Positions 1 through 6,445 are shown, numbered from the stretch's first letter. The stretch: DNA of 11,370 bases from Candidatus Latescibacterota bacterium (GCA_022827165.1 JAJDTN010000114.1:1-11370), one strand, 5' to 3'. Program-made: numbers and translations. The notes: generated from the letters alone by a model not told the origin.

Positions 1-954
1 CTGGCCGTCGGGCGACCAAGTCGGGTCCACCTCCCACCCCTGGGTCCGTGTGAGCCGGGTCTCCTGGCCGCTCTCCACGTCGATGGTGAACAGATCCCTC
101 CCTCGCTCGAAGGCGATCTTGGTCCCGTCCGGGGACCAGGAGAGGGGGGACCGGCGGAACCTTCCCTCTTCCCCCTCGTCATGGGTCAGCCGCCGTAGAC
201 GTTCCGTCGAGTCCAGCACGTAGATGTCGAACCAGCCGGTGCTGTCGAGGTTGGCCACGAAAGCGATCTTCGTCTGGATGATCTTGCCGATCCCGGACGA
301 CTCGGGCTCCTCCTCATCGGGAACCTCACGCCGCAGAAAGACCTCAATGCCCCTCTCCTGGAGTCGACTCAGCAGACTCTCGTCGGGGGGCAACTGCACG
401 TCGTCCAGCTCGACGTAGCCCAGCGTCTCGAAGGACAGCAACGGCGTCAGGTCGGCCGTGGGATTGTGGGACAGGATGAGTGTCTGAAGTTGGGCCAGTC
501 CACTCAGTGGCTCGACGCTTGCGACTTCGTTGGAAGAGACATCCAGGTACCGCAGGTCCTGCAACTCCTTCAGAGGGGACAGATCGCTGATCTTGTTGTT
601 TCTCAGGTCGAGCCAGGTCAACCCGGTCAGGGCGGCCAGGGGGGCGATTTCCCGGATGCGGTTGTCGGCCAGGGCCAGGCGTTCGAGACCACCCAGGGCC
701 TCGATGCCGTCGAGTCCTTCGATGCCGTGGCCGCTTGCGTTCAGCACGGTCAGGCCAGCCAGCGCGCCAGGGGCGAAAGCCCGGTCCTCGACGACCAGGG
801 CCCTGGCGACGGCCGTCGTCAGTCCCGTGTCGGCGAAGGTCACCTCGCCAGCCACGCGGCCCGGCTGCACGGGCGCCTCGGCGGGCCTCGATCCGCAGCC
901 GCACATCCCCAGCAGGATGGCGGCGAGGGCGGCGGGAGGCACGGCGGAGCCCAT
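1..954 (-). CDS. Leucine-rich-repeat / TolB-type beta-propeller probable lipoprotein (partial, C-terminus off the left edge)
   Basis: The reading frame is open from ATG 954 to the window edge (318 codons). It is incomplete, with its 3' end beyond base 1. The N-terminus has a short hydrophobic stretch (LAAILLGMC, residues 10-18) followed by C-G-C-G, which suggests a lipoprotein signal. The lipobox is imperfect and the n-region has no Lys/Arg. Residues about 75-205 hold 22-residue leucine-rich repeats of the internalin/SDS22 type, for example LTWLDLRNNKISDLSPL, then LRYLDVSSNEVASVEPL, then LQTLILSHNPTADLTPL. An acidic linker (PDEEEPE) leads into PD40/TolB-like propeller blades, recognisable by two WSPDG motifs with K-I-A-F and L-T-R between them. 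Both domain types bind proteins or form scaffolds, so an envelope-associated binding role is inferred; no catalytic motif is visible. A Shine-Dalgarno GAGGAA lies about 7 bases before the ATG. A GTG at 975 is an alternative start but has no such site. The gene follows the sulfatase stop after 17 bases, so the two are probably cotranscribed. Confidence 0.85.
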   Translation of the reverse strand, partial: MGSAVPPAALAAILLGMCGCGSRPAEAPVQPGRVAGEVTFADTGLTTAVARALVVEDRAFAPGALAGLTVLNASGHGIEGLDGIEALGGLERLALADNRIREIAPLAALTGLTWLDLRNNKISDLSPLKELQDLRYLDVSSNEVASVEPLSGLAQLQTLILSHNPTADLTPLLSFETLGYVELDDVQLPPDESLLSRLQERGIEVFLRREVPDEEEPESSGIGKIIQTKIAFVANLDSTGWFDIYVLDSTERLRRLTHDEGEEGRFRRSPLSWSPDGTKIAFERGRDLFTIDVESGQETRLTRTQGWEVDPTWSPDGQ

Positions 955-971
955 GGTAGATTCCTCGAGAC

Positions 972-2447
972 TCACACGAACCGCAGGCCGCGCTGGTTCC
1001 CCATCCCCTTGGGGGTGACCATGTCGCGTCTGGCGATGACGTCGAGGGCGGGGTCCGGCACCCCCACCAGCTCCCCGTCCTTCACCCAGTCCTCGTCGCC
1101 GCCGTAGAGCTCGCCCATGAGCAGTTCCTGCAGGCGCCTCAGCTCGCCGGCGTGGGCGGGATCGCCGGCCAGGTCCCGCGTCTCCCGCGGGTCGGCCTCC
1201 AGGTCGAAGAGCTGCGAGCGGTTGCCGGCGGCGTAGTAGATCAGCTTGTAGCGGCCGGCGCGGATCATGCGCGTCCCCAGGTCGCCGGCGAAGTGCTCCC
1301 CGTAGAGGTATTCCCGCCGCTCCTGCCCGGCCAGGGAGAGGCCGTCGGCGGTGGCCGGGACCGGCAGTCCGCACAGGTCCAGCAGCGTCGGCATGAGGTC
1401 GCCGAACTCGGCGAGGCGGTCGTCCCGGGTGCCGGGGGTGAGCCGTTCCTCGCCCCGGGGCGGGATGATGATGAGGGGGATCTTGGCCGACATCTCGTAG
1501 AGGGGGGTCATGCACCAGAGGCCGTGCTCGCCGAGCATGTGGCCGTGGTCGGAGGTGAAGACGATGATGGTGTCGTCGAGGAGCCCCTGCTCGCGCAGGA
1601 GACCGACCATGAGCCGCATCTGGTTGTCGATGTGGGTGAGGGTGGCGTAGAAGGCGCGCCGCGCCAGGCGCTGCTCGTGCCAGGGGGCGCCGACCATGGC
1701 GCTCATGTTCTGGTTGCGGTAGCGCAGGGTGTAGGGCAGCTGCGCCGGGTCGGCGGACCAGTCCCCCGTCGACGGCCGGTCGATCTCGACGTCGCGGTAG
1801 ATGTCGAGGTACTCCTGGAGCGGTGTCATCGGCGGATGGGGCGCCGAGAACGACAGATACCAGAACCCCGGCTTGCGCGGGTCCCGCCGGTGGATCGCCT
1901 TCGACATCTCGCGGACCGCCCAGTTGATGGGGTGGCAGTCCTCCGGCAGGTGCCAGGGCCGCGCCAGGAAGTCGTTGTGGCACATGCCGCCGGCGTACTC
2001 CATGCCGGCGTGGCCGCGCTCGGCCAGGAAGATCTCCCAGTCGTCGGCGCGGCCGTCGAACTGGTGGCGGCCCTGCTCCTCGAGGATGACCTCGTCGAAG
2101 CCGATGCGGTCGCGCTGGGGGGAGACGTGGAGCTTGCCCACGCAGTAGGTCTGGTAGCCGCCGTCGCGGAAGCAGCCGGCCAGGGTCGGCACGTCGGGCA
2201 GCGGGTTCTGCTCCATGAAGGTCCGATCGCCGTGGGAGCGGGCGTTCATCCCCGTCATCAGGGAGCGCCGCGCCGGGATGCACGAGGGACAGGCCGAGTA
2301 GGCCTGCTCGTAGGTGACGCCGTTGCGGCTCATCTGCTCCACCGTGGGGGTCATCACCACCGGGTGCCCCGCCGGACGGGTGAGCAGCCCGCTCCAGTGG
2401 TCGGTGCAGATGAGCAGCACGTTCGGTCGGCGCCCTGCGTCGGCCAT
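972..2447 (-). CDS. Cys-type sulfatase family hydrolase, apparently cytoplasmic
   Basis: A 491-residue alkaline-phosphatase-superfamily sulfatase. It is predicted to hydrolyse a sulfate ester, or possibly a phosphonate/phosphate monoester, using formylglycine made from Cys56 in the signature C-I-P-A-R (56-60). Other family hallmarks are the N-terminal metal-binding LLICTDHW (D16, H17), the active-site GKLH (K105, H107), SAPHPP (H204), FTSDHGHMLGEHG (D300, H301 as metal ligands) and AKIPLIII (K322). Length is typical. There is no signal peptide, which suggests a cytosolic enzyme; Cys-type enzymes need a maturase (FGE or anSME), and none is in the window. The substrate cannot be read from the sequence. 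The start at 2447 was chosen over a longer frame opening at 2516 because GAGGAGGGA sits 6-7 bases upstream and the extension lacks family character. It is probably cotranscribed with the downstream LRR/propeller gene and is divergent from selA. Confidence 0.93.
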   Translation of the reverse strand: MADAGRRPNVLLICTDHWSGLLTRPAGHPVVMTPTVEQMSRNGVTYEQAYSACPSCIPARRSLMTGMNARSHGDRTFMEQNPLPDVPTLAGCFRDGGYQTYCVGKLHVSPQRDRIGFDEVILEEQGRHQFDGRADDWEIFLAERGHAGMEYAGGMCHNDFLARPWHLPEDCHPINWAVREMSKAIHRRDPRKPGFWYLSFSAPHPPMTPLQEYLDIYRDVEIDRPSTGDWSADPAQLPYTLRYRNQNMSAMVGAPWHEQRLARRAFYATLTHIDNQMRLMVGLLREQGLLDDTIIVFTSDHGHMLGEHGLWCMTPLYEMSAKIPLIIIPPRGEERLTPGTRDDRLAEFGDLMPTLLDLCGLPVPATADGLSLAGQERREYLYGEHFAGDLGTRMIRAGRYKLIYYAAGNRSQLFDLEADPRETRDLAGDPAHAGELRRLQELLMGELYGGDEDWVKDGELVGVPDPALDVIARRDMVTPKGMGNQRGLRFV

Positions 2448-2472
2448 GGCTGTCCCTCCTCGGGTGGGTGCG

Positions 2473-2488
2473 TCCGCTGCGCAGCGGA
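2473..2488. repeat. 16-bp perfect palindrome, possible operator
   Basis: TCCGCTGC is followed immediately by its reverse complement GCAGCGGA. The site is centred 34 bases upstream of the sulfatase ATG, a normal place for a dimeric repressor or activator to bind. No regulator gene is in the window, so the role as an operator is inference. Confidence 0.35.
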
Positions 2489-2519
2489 AAGACAGAGGCC
2501 CGGAGGCGCCGCGCACAAG

Positions 2520-2534
2520 GGAAGCCGGGCTTCC
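2520..2534. repeat. 15-bp near-palindrome (7-bp arms, 1-base centre)
   Basis: GGAAGCC at 2520-2526 and GGCTTCC at 2528-2534 are perfect inverted copies around one central G. It lies between the two divergent starts and could be an operator or a small hairpin. It could also arise by chance in GC-rich DNA. Confidence 0.25.
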
Positions 2535-2577
2535 AGCGGCCGGGCCGACTGGGAGGCCGCCGCGATCCTCTCCGGGC

Positions 2578-2606
2578 TTGCCGCCCGCCGGGGCGTCGAG
2601 TATCCT
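2578..2606 (+). promoter_or_regulatory. Likely sigma70-type promoter for selA-selB-selC
   Basis: TTGCCG (2578-2583) and TATCCT (2601-2606) are separated by exactly 17 bases and match the -35/-10 consensus fairly well for such GC-rich DNA. Transcription would begin near 2613, giving a leader of about 45 bases before the selA GTG. No other credible promoter was seen before the tRNA gene, so this may drive the whole selABC unit. Confidence 0.4.
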
Positions 2607-2608
2607 CG

Positions 2609-2638
2609 CCCCGGGCGCCGGGCTCCCCGGGCGCCGGG
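2609..2638 (+). repeat. Two copies of a GC-rich 14-mer in the selA leader
   Basis: CCCCGGGCGCCGGG occurs at 2609-2622 and again at 2625-2638, separated by CT. Each copy is nearly self-complementary, so the selA leader RNA could fold strongly just before the start codon. This may limit translation initiation, or may simply be slippage in GC-rich DNA. Confidence 0.5.
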
Positions 2639-2656
2639 ACCGCCGACCGACTCCCC

Positions 2657-4066
2657 GTGACCTCCTCCAAGACAGGCCTGTCCGCCCTGCCGCCGGTGGA
2701 CCGCGTCCTCGATGACCCCAGGGTCGCCGCGCTGGGGGATCGCTGCGACCGCCGCGTCCTGGCCGGCCTCGTGCGCGACGCCCTCGCAGAACTGCGCGTG
2801 GACCTGCTGGAGGGGCGCGTCCCCGGCGATCGCGAGGAGCTGATCGAGCGCGCCGTGGCCGCCGTCCGCGAGGGCCTCGACCACAAGCTCGCCCCCCGCC
2901 TCGGCAAGGTGGTCAACGCCACCGGCATCGTCCTGCACACCAACCTCGGCCGCGCCCCCCTGGCCGCCGACGCCGTCCGCCGCATCGCCGAGACCGCCTC
3001 CGGCTACTGCGGCCTGGAGATCGACCTGGAGGACGGCGGCCGCGGCAGCCGCCACCGCATCGTCGAGGAGCTGCTCTGCGAGCTGACCGGCGCCGAGGCG
3101 GCGGCCGTGGTCAACAACAACGCCGCCGCGGTGCTGATCACCCTCAACAGCCTCGCCCTGGCCCGGGAGGCGGTGGTCTCCCGGGGCCAGCTCATCGAGA
3201 TCGGCGGCTCCTTCCGCCTGCCCGACGTGATGGAGCGCAGCGGCGCCGTCCCGGTGGAGGTGGGCACCACCAACCGCACCCACCTGTCCGACTACGAGGC
3301 GGCCATCTGCGAGCGCACGGGGCTGCTCCTCGACGCCCACACCAGCAACTACCGCGTCCTCGGCTTCACCGCCTCCGTGCCGCTGGAGGAGCTGGTCGCC
3401 CTCGGCCGCGGCCGTGGCCTGCCGGTGGTCCGCGACCTCGGCGGCGGCGCCCTCATCGACCTGGCTGAACTCGGTCTGCCCGCCGAGCCGCTGGTGGCCG
3501 ACAGCGTCGCCGCCGGCGCCGACGTGGTCACCTTCAGCGGCGACAAGGTCCTCGGCGGGCCCCAGGCCGGGCTGATCGTCGGCCGCCGGGAGAGCGTCGA
3601 ACGCATCCGCACCAACCCGCTGATGCGGGCCCTGCGCTGCGGCAAGCTGACCTACGCGGCTCTCGAAGCCACCCTGCGCCTCCACCTGGACCGCTCGCGG
3701 CTGCTGGCCGAGCACCCGGTGCTCAGCCGGCTCACCGTGCCGGTGGCCACGCTCAAGCGCCGCGGGGGCCGCCTGCGCCGCCGGCTGGCCGATCTGCGGG
3801 AAGCCGGGTGGCAGATCGAGCTGATCGACTCGCGGGCCCAGGCCGGCAGCGGCTCCCTGCCCCTGGAGGAGATCCCGAGCGCCGCCCTCGCCGTGAAGCC
3901 CCCGGCCCTGCCGGTGGAGGAACTGGCGGCGCGCCTGCGGCGGCACGACCCGCCGGTGGTCGGGTACGTGCGCGAGGACCGCCTGCACCTCGACCTGCGC
4001 ACGGTCGCCGCCGGCGAGATCGCCGTCCTCGAGGCGGCCCTGCGCCGGGCCTCGGTCCCGCCGTGA
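2657..4066 (+). CDS. selA: L-seryl-tRNA(Sec) selenium transferase SelA
   Basis: SelA is a PLP enzyme that converts Ser-tRNA(Sec) to Sec-tRNA(Sec) using selenophosphate. The 469-residue product is close to the E. coli length (463). Visible hallmarks are the N-terminal LSALPPVDRVLDDPRV, the region NATGIVLHTNLGRAPLA (87-103), the AEAAAVVNNNAAAV segment, and the PLP-lysine motif FSGDKVLGGPQAG with Lys297. The frame stays open far upstream, but the family N-terminus begins at the GTG at 2657, which I take as the start. No Shine-Dalgarno precedes it, and the leader is extremely GC-rich. The stop TGA overlaps the selB GTG in a GTGA, so translation of the two is probably coupled. Function is secure from family signatures and from the adjoining selB and tRNA-Sec. 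The exact start is less certain. Confidence 0.96.
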   Translation: MTSSKTGLSALPPVDRVLDDPRVAALGDRCDRRVLAGLVRDALAELRVDLLEGRVPGDREELIERAVAAVREGLDHKLAPRLGKVVNATGIVLHTNLGRAPLAADAVRRIAETASGYCGLEIDLEDGGRGSRHRIVEELLCELTGAEAAAVVNNNAAAVLITLNSLALAREAVVSRGQLIEIGGSFRLPDVMERSGAVPVEVGTTNRTHLSDYEAAICERTGLLLDAHTSNYRVLGFTASVPLEELVALGRGRGLPVVRDLGGGALIDLAELGLPAEPLVADSVAAGADVVTFSGDKVLGGPQAGLIVGRRESVERIRTNPLMRALRCGKLTYAALEATLRLHLDRSRLLAEHPVLSRLTVPVATLKRRGGRLRRRLADLREAGWQIELIDSRAQAGSGSLPLEEIPSAALAVKPPALPVEELAARLRRHDPPVVGYVREDRLHLDLRTVAAGEIAVLEAALRRASVPP

Positions 4067-6006
4067 GCCCCGGCCGCCACGTCATCATCGGCACGGCGGG
4101 CCACATCGACCACGGCAAGACCGCCCTGGTGAAGGCCCTCACCGGCATCGAGACCGACACCCATCCCCAGGAGCGGGCCCGGGGGCTGACCATCGACGTG
4201 GGCTTCGCCTACTGGAAGGAGGGCGTCACCCTCCTCGACGTGCCGGGCCACGAGCGCTTCGTCAAGAACGCGGTGGCCGGCGTCAGCTCCGTCGACCTCG
4301 CCCTCTTCGTGGTCGCCGCCGACGACGGCGTCATGCCCCAGACGCGGGAGCACCTGGCCATCCTGCGGCTCCTCGGGGTGGGCGACGGCATCGTGGCCCT
4401 CACCAAGACCGACCTCGTCGAGCCCGAGTGGGTGGAGATGGTCGTCGAGGACCTGCGCGAGCTGCTCGCCGGCACCTTCCTCGAGGCGGCGGAGATCGTC
4501 CCCGTCTCCTCGGTCACCGGGGAGGGGATCGGCCGTCTGCGGGAGCTGCTTGAGGAGCGCATCGCCGGCGTCGGGGAACGCCCCGACCGCGGCGCCCTGC
4601 GCCTGCCCGTGGACCGCGCCTTCTCCATGAGCGGCTTCGGCACGGTGGTGACCGGCACCGTCCTGGCCGGGTCGGTGCGCCCCAGGGACGAGCTGGTCCT
4701 GCAGCCCCGGGGGCGTCCGGTGCGCGTGCGCGGGGTGCAGATCCACGGCCGCGACGTGGCCGAAGCGGGGCCCGGGGACCGCGCCGCCGTGAACCTGTCG
4801 GACGTAAACGTGGACGACGTCGCCCGCGGCGACACCCTGGCCGAGCCCGGGTTCTTCGAGGCCACGAGCCTGATCGACGCCCACCTGCGGGTCCTGGAGG
4901 ACGCGCCCGCGGTCCTGAAGCACCGGGACCGACTGCGCCTCCACCTGGGGCCGGGGGAGGTCCTGGGGCGGGTGGTCCTGCTCGACGCCGACGCCCTGGC
5001 CCCCGGCGACAGCGGCTTCGTGCAGCTCCGCCTGGAGAGGCCGGGGACGGCCGCCCACGGGGACCGCTTCGTGGCGCGCCGCTACTCGCCGGCGCGGACC
5101 ATGGCCGGGGGCGTCGTCCTCGATCCCCGGGCACGGCCTCAGCGTCGCCGGCGGCCGGAGGTGCTGGAGCGGCTGCGGCGCCTGCACACGGGGGACCCGG
5201 GGACGGTCCTGGAGAGCCTGCTGCGCGATGCCGGCGCCGGCAGCCGGTCGGCGGCTGACCTCGCCCCAGCTCTGGGCAGAAGCGTCGCCGACGTGGAGGC
5301 GAGGCTGGGGAAGCTGCGCGACCGCGGCGCCTGCGTCGACTTCGAGCAGGCGGGCCGGCGGCGGTTCGTGCACGCCGGGGCCTGGGACCGCCTGGGCGAG
5401 GGGATTCTGGAGGCGCTGGCCGCCTTCCACGAGGAGCAGCCCCTGCAGCCGGCGGTCTCGCGGGAGGAGCTGAGCCGGCGCACCGGCGTCGATCCCGAGG
5501 CGGCGGTGTTCCAGGCGGTGGCGGAGTCCCTGGCGGCGGGCGGGCAGGTGGGCCTGGAGGCCGGGCGGCTGTCCCTGCCCGGCCACCGGGTCGAGCTGAC
5601 GCCGGAGCAGGAGGCCCTCCGGCAGGGGATCGCCGCGGCCCTGCGGGACGGCGGCGCCCAACCGCCGGACGAGGGGGAGCTGCCCGGGCGCCTGGGCCGG
5701 CCCACGGCGGAGGTCGAGGCCGTGGTCGCCGTCATGCAGGAGCGGGGCGACCTCGTGCGGCTGCGGGACGGCCTCCTCTTCGAGGCCGGGGTGCTGGAGC
5801 GGATCGAGTCGGACCTCGTGGCCCATCTGCGCGAGCACGGGCAGATCGAGGTCGCCGGCTTCCGCGCGCTGGTGGGCACCACCCGCCGCTTCGCCCTGCC
5901 CCTGCTCAACTACTTCGACGGCAAGGGCCTGACCCAACGGGAAGACGCCCTCCGCCGGCTCGTCCCCGGCGCGGTTGACAGCCGCGGAAACGCCGCCGGA
6001 GATTGA
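4063..6006 (+). CDS. selB: Selenocysteine-specific elongation factor SelB
   Basis: SelB is the GTPase that carries Sec-tRNA(Sec) to the ribosome and recognises the SECIS hairpin of selenoprotein mRNA through its C-terminal winged-helix domains. The 647-residue product is slightly longer than in E. coli (614). G motifs are G1 GHIDHGKT (13-20), switch-I region ERARGLTIDVGFAY (with Thr43), G3 DVPGHE (59-64), G4 TKTD (114-117) and G5 SSVTG (149-153). EF-Tu-like domains II/III follow (SMSGFGTVVTGTVLAGSV), then a C-terminal half of winged-helix repeats ending in TTRRFALPLLNYFDGKG (from about 606), the usual last-repeat motif. Start GTG 4063 overlaps the selA stop; the longer upstream frame is a shadow of selA. 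The tRNA-Sec gene starts 19 bases after its stop, consistent with one transcript. Confidence 0.96.
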   Translation: MSPGRHVIIGTAGHIDHGKTALVKALTGIETDTHPQERARGLTIDVGFAYWKEGVTLLDVPGHERFVKNAVAGVSSVDLALFVVAADDGVMPQTREHLAILRLLGVGDGIVALTKTDLVEPEWVEMVVEDLRELLAGTFLEAAEIVPVSSVTGEGIGRLRELLEERIAGVGERPDRGALRLPVDRAFSMSGFGTVVTGTVLAGSVRPRDELVLQPRGRPVRVRGVQIHGRDVAEAGPGDRAAVNLSDVNVDDVARGDTLAEPGFFEATSLIDAHLRVLEDAPAVLKHRDRLRLHLGPGEVLGRVVLLDADALAPGDSGFVQLRLERPGTAAHGDRFVARRYSPARTMAGGVVLDPRARPQRRRRPEVLERLRRLHTGDPGTVLESLLRDAGAGSRSAADLAPALGRSVADVEARLGKLRDRGACVDFEQAGRRRFVHAGAWDRLGEGILEALAAFHEEQPLQPAVSREELSRRTGVDPEAAVFQAVAESLAAGGQVGLEAGRLSLPGHRVELTPEQEALRQGIAAALRDGGAQPPDEGELPGRLGRPTAEVEAVVAVMQERGDLVRLRDGLLFEAGVLERIESDLVAHLREHGQIEVAGFRALVGTTRRFALPLLNYFDGKGLTQREDALRRLVPGAVDSRGNAAGD

Positions 6007-6025
6007 CCGGACCGCTGATCGGAAG

Positions 6026-6121
6026 GGGAATGGCTGGGGCTCTGGTGGCCCTCGCGGACTTCAAATCCGTTGCGGCGCGGTCTCCGCGCCGGGTGGGTTC
6101 GATTCCCACACATTCCCGCCA
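6026..6121 (+). tRNA. selC: tRNA-Sec, anticodon UCA, CCA encoded
   Basis: This 96-base sequence folds as a bacterial selenocysteine tRNA. The acceptor is GGGAATGG against ACATTCCC (7 Watson-Crick pairs plus a G/A at the eighth position). The D stem has 6 pairs, GGGGCT against GGCCCT with two wobbles, and a short CTGGT loop. The anticodon stem GCGGA/TCCGT holds the loop CTTCAAA, giving anticodon TCA, which reads UGA. The extra arm is long, an 8-bp stem CGGCGCGG/CCGCGCCG with loop TCT. The T arm is GTGGG, TTCGATT, CCCAC. Discriminator G is at 6118 and CCA at 6119-6121. The long acceptor, 6-bp D stem, long extra arm and UCA anticodon together separate it from tRNA-Ser. It sits directly after selB and before a strong terminator. 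Confidence 0.96.
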
Positions 6122-6127
6122 GAATAC

Positions 6128-6179
6128 AAACCCGCCCCCGGGAACCGGTGAGCCAACCACCGGACCGCGGGCGGGTTTT
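6128..6179. terminator. Long intrinsic terminator after selC, probably bidirectional
   Basis: Outer arms 6128-6141 and 6165-6178 pair over 14 positions with one mismatch. An inner perfect 6-bp stem, CCGGTG (6145-6150) with CACCGG (6158-6163), closes a 7-base loop. On the plus strand the hairpin ends in TTTT (6176-6179), right after tRNA-Sec. On the minus strand it lies 19 bases beyond the selenoprotein stop and ends in TTTGTATT, so it can serve both converging units. Confidence 0.85.
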
Positions 6180-6197
6180 CTGCGGATCACCCCCGAA

Positions 6198-6425
6198 CTA
6201 GATCTTCTCGAGGATCTCCTTCTCCTCGGGGAAACGTCCCTCGGCGAGCTTGGAGAAGATGAGCTCGCCGTCGACCGTGACCTCGAAGCGCCCGCCGTGG
6301 GACGGCAGGAGCACGAGCTGGCCGAGGTCGAGCTTCTTGTGCTTGAGGATCGCGGCCGTCAGACCGACGGCCTGGGGTTCGTAGCCTCAGGAACTGCAGT
6401 ACTGAATCTCGATCTTGTCGATCAT
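6198..6425 (-). CDS. SelW-like (Rdx family) selenoprotein with in-frame UGA as Sec13
   Basis: A 75-residue thioredoxin-like Rdx protein related to selenoprotein W, read through a UGA. The N-terminus MIDKIEIQYCSS is followed by TGA (6389-6387). The same frame then continues for 62 codons as GYEPQAVGLTAAILKH and so on to a TAG at 6198-6200. Reading UGA as Sec gives C10-S-S-U13-G-Y, the redox motif of SelW (C-x-x-U-G-Y). The C-terminal part FEVTVDGELIFSK matches the SelW pattern FEV-V-GKLI-SK. The start at 6425 has GGAAGGAG 5 bases upstream. Termination at UGA would leave a useless 12-residue peptide, and a SECIS-like hairpin follows the UGA at the right distance. Rdx proteins are thought to act as thiol/selenol oxidoreductases; the partner here is unknown. 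It lies 20 bases after the epimerase stop, probably in the same operon, and converges on tRNA-Sec. Standard gene callers would miss or truncate it. Confidence 0.95.
6354..6372 (-). promoter_or_regulatory. Bacterial SECIS hairpin inside the selenoprotein gene
   Basis: On the minus strand, 14 bases after the UGA, GGCCGTC (6372-6366) and GACGGCC (6360-6354) form a perfect 7-bp stem around the loop GGTCT. The loop begins 21 bases after the UGA, within the usual bacterial range, and has the G-U that SelB is known to contact. The E. coli fdhF SECIS loop also contains GGUCU. The hairpin is translated as part of the protein (residues 19-24), as is normal for bacterial SECIS elements. Confidence 0.88.
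6387..6389 (-). other. Selenocysteine codon UGA (Sec13)
   Basis: The in-frame TGA on the minus strand falls at the U position of the C-x-x-U motif. Conserved family sequence continues on both sides in the same frame. Confidence 0.93.
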
Positions 6426-6445
6426 CTCGTCTCCTTCCTTTGTGA

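Larger units (their letters stand above)
2448..2656. other. Divergent intergenic region between sulfatase and selA
   Basis: These 209 bases carry no gene I can support. They hold the start signals for both divergent units: the Shine-Dalgarno of the sulfatase next to 2447, a 16-bp palindrome at 2473-2488, a 15-bp near-palindrome at 2520-2534 (GGAAGCC, one base, GGCTTCC), a promoter-like pair at 2578-2606 facing selA, and two copies of a GC-rich 14-mer at 2609-2638 in the likely selA leader. No ribosome-binding site is visible directly before the selA GTG. Confidence 0.6.

Noticed and set aside
1152..2660. Plus-strand frame (502 codons) opposite the sulfatase
   Set aside because: Val/Gly/His-rich shadow of a gene whose catalytic motifs are all on the minus strand.
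3652..5937. Long minus-strand frame (761 codons) opposite selA/selB
   Set aside because: The translation is His/Gly/Ala/Arg-rich with no domain pattern, and the opposite strand carries unmistakable selA and selB motifs.
6021..6033. tRNA-Sec beginning at GGAAGG (6021), by analogy with the E. coli 5' end
   Set aside because: The 3' acceptor strand is ACATTCCC, which pairs with GGGAATG starting at 6026, not with GGAAGG.
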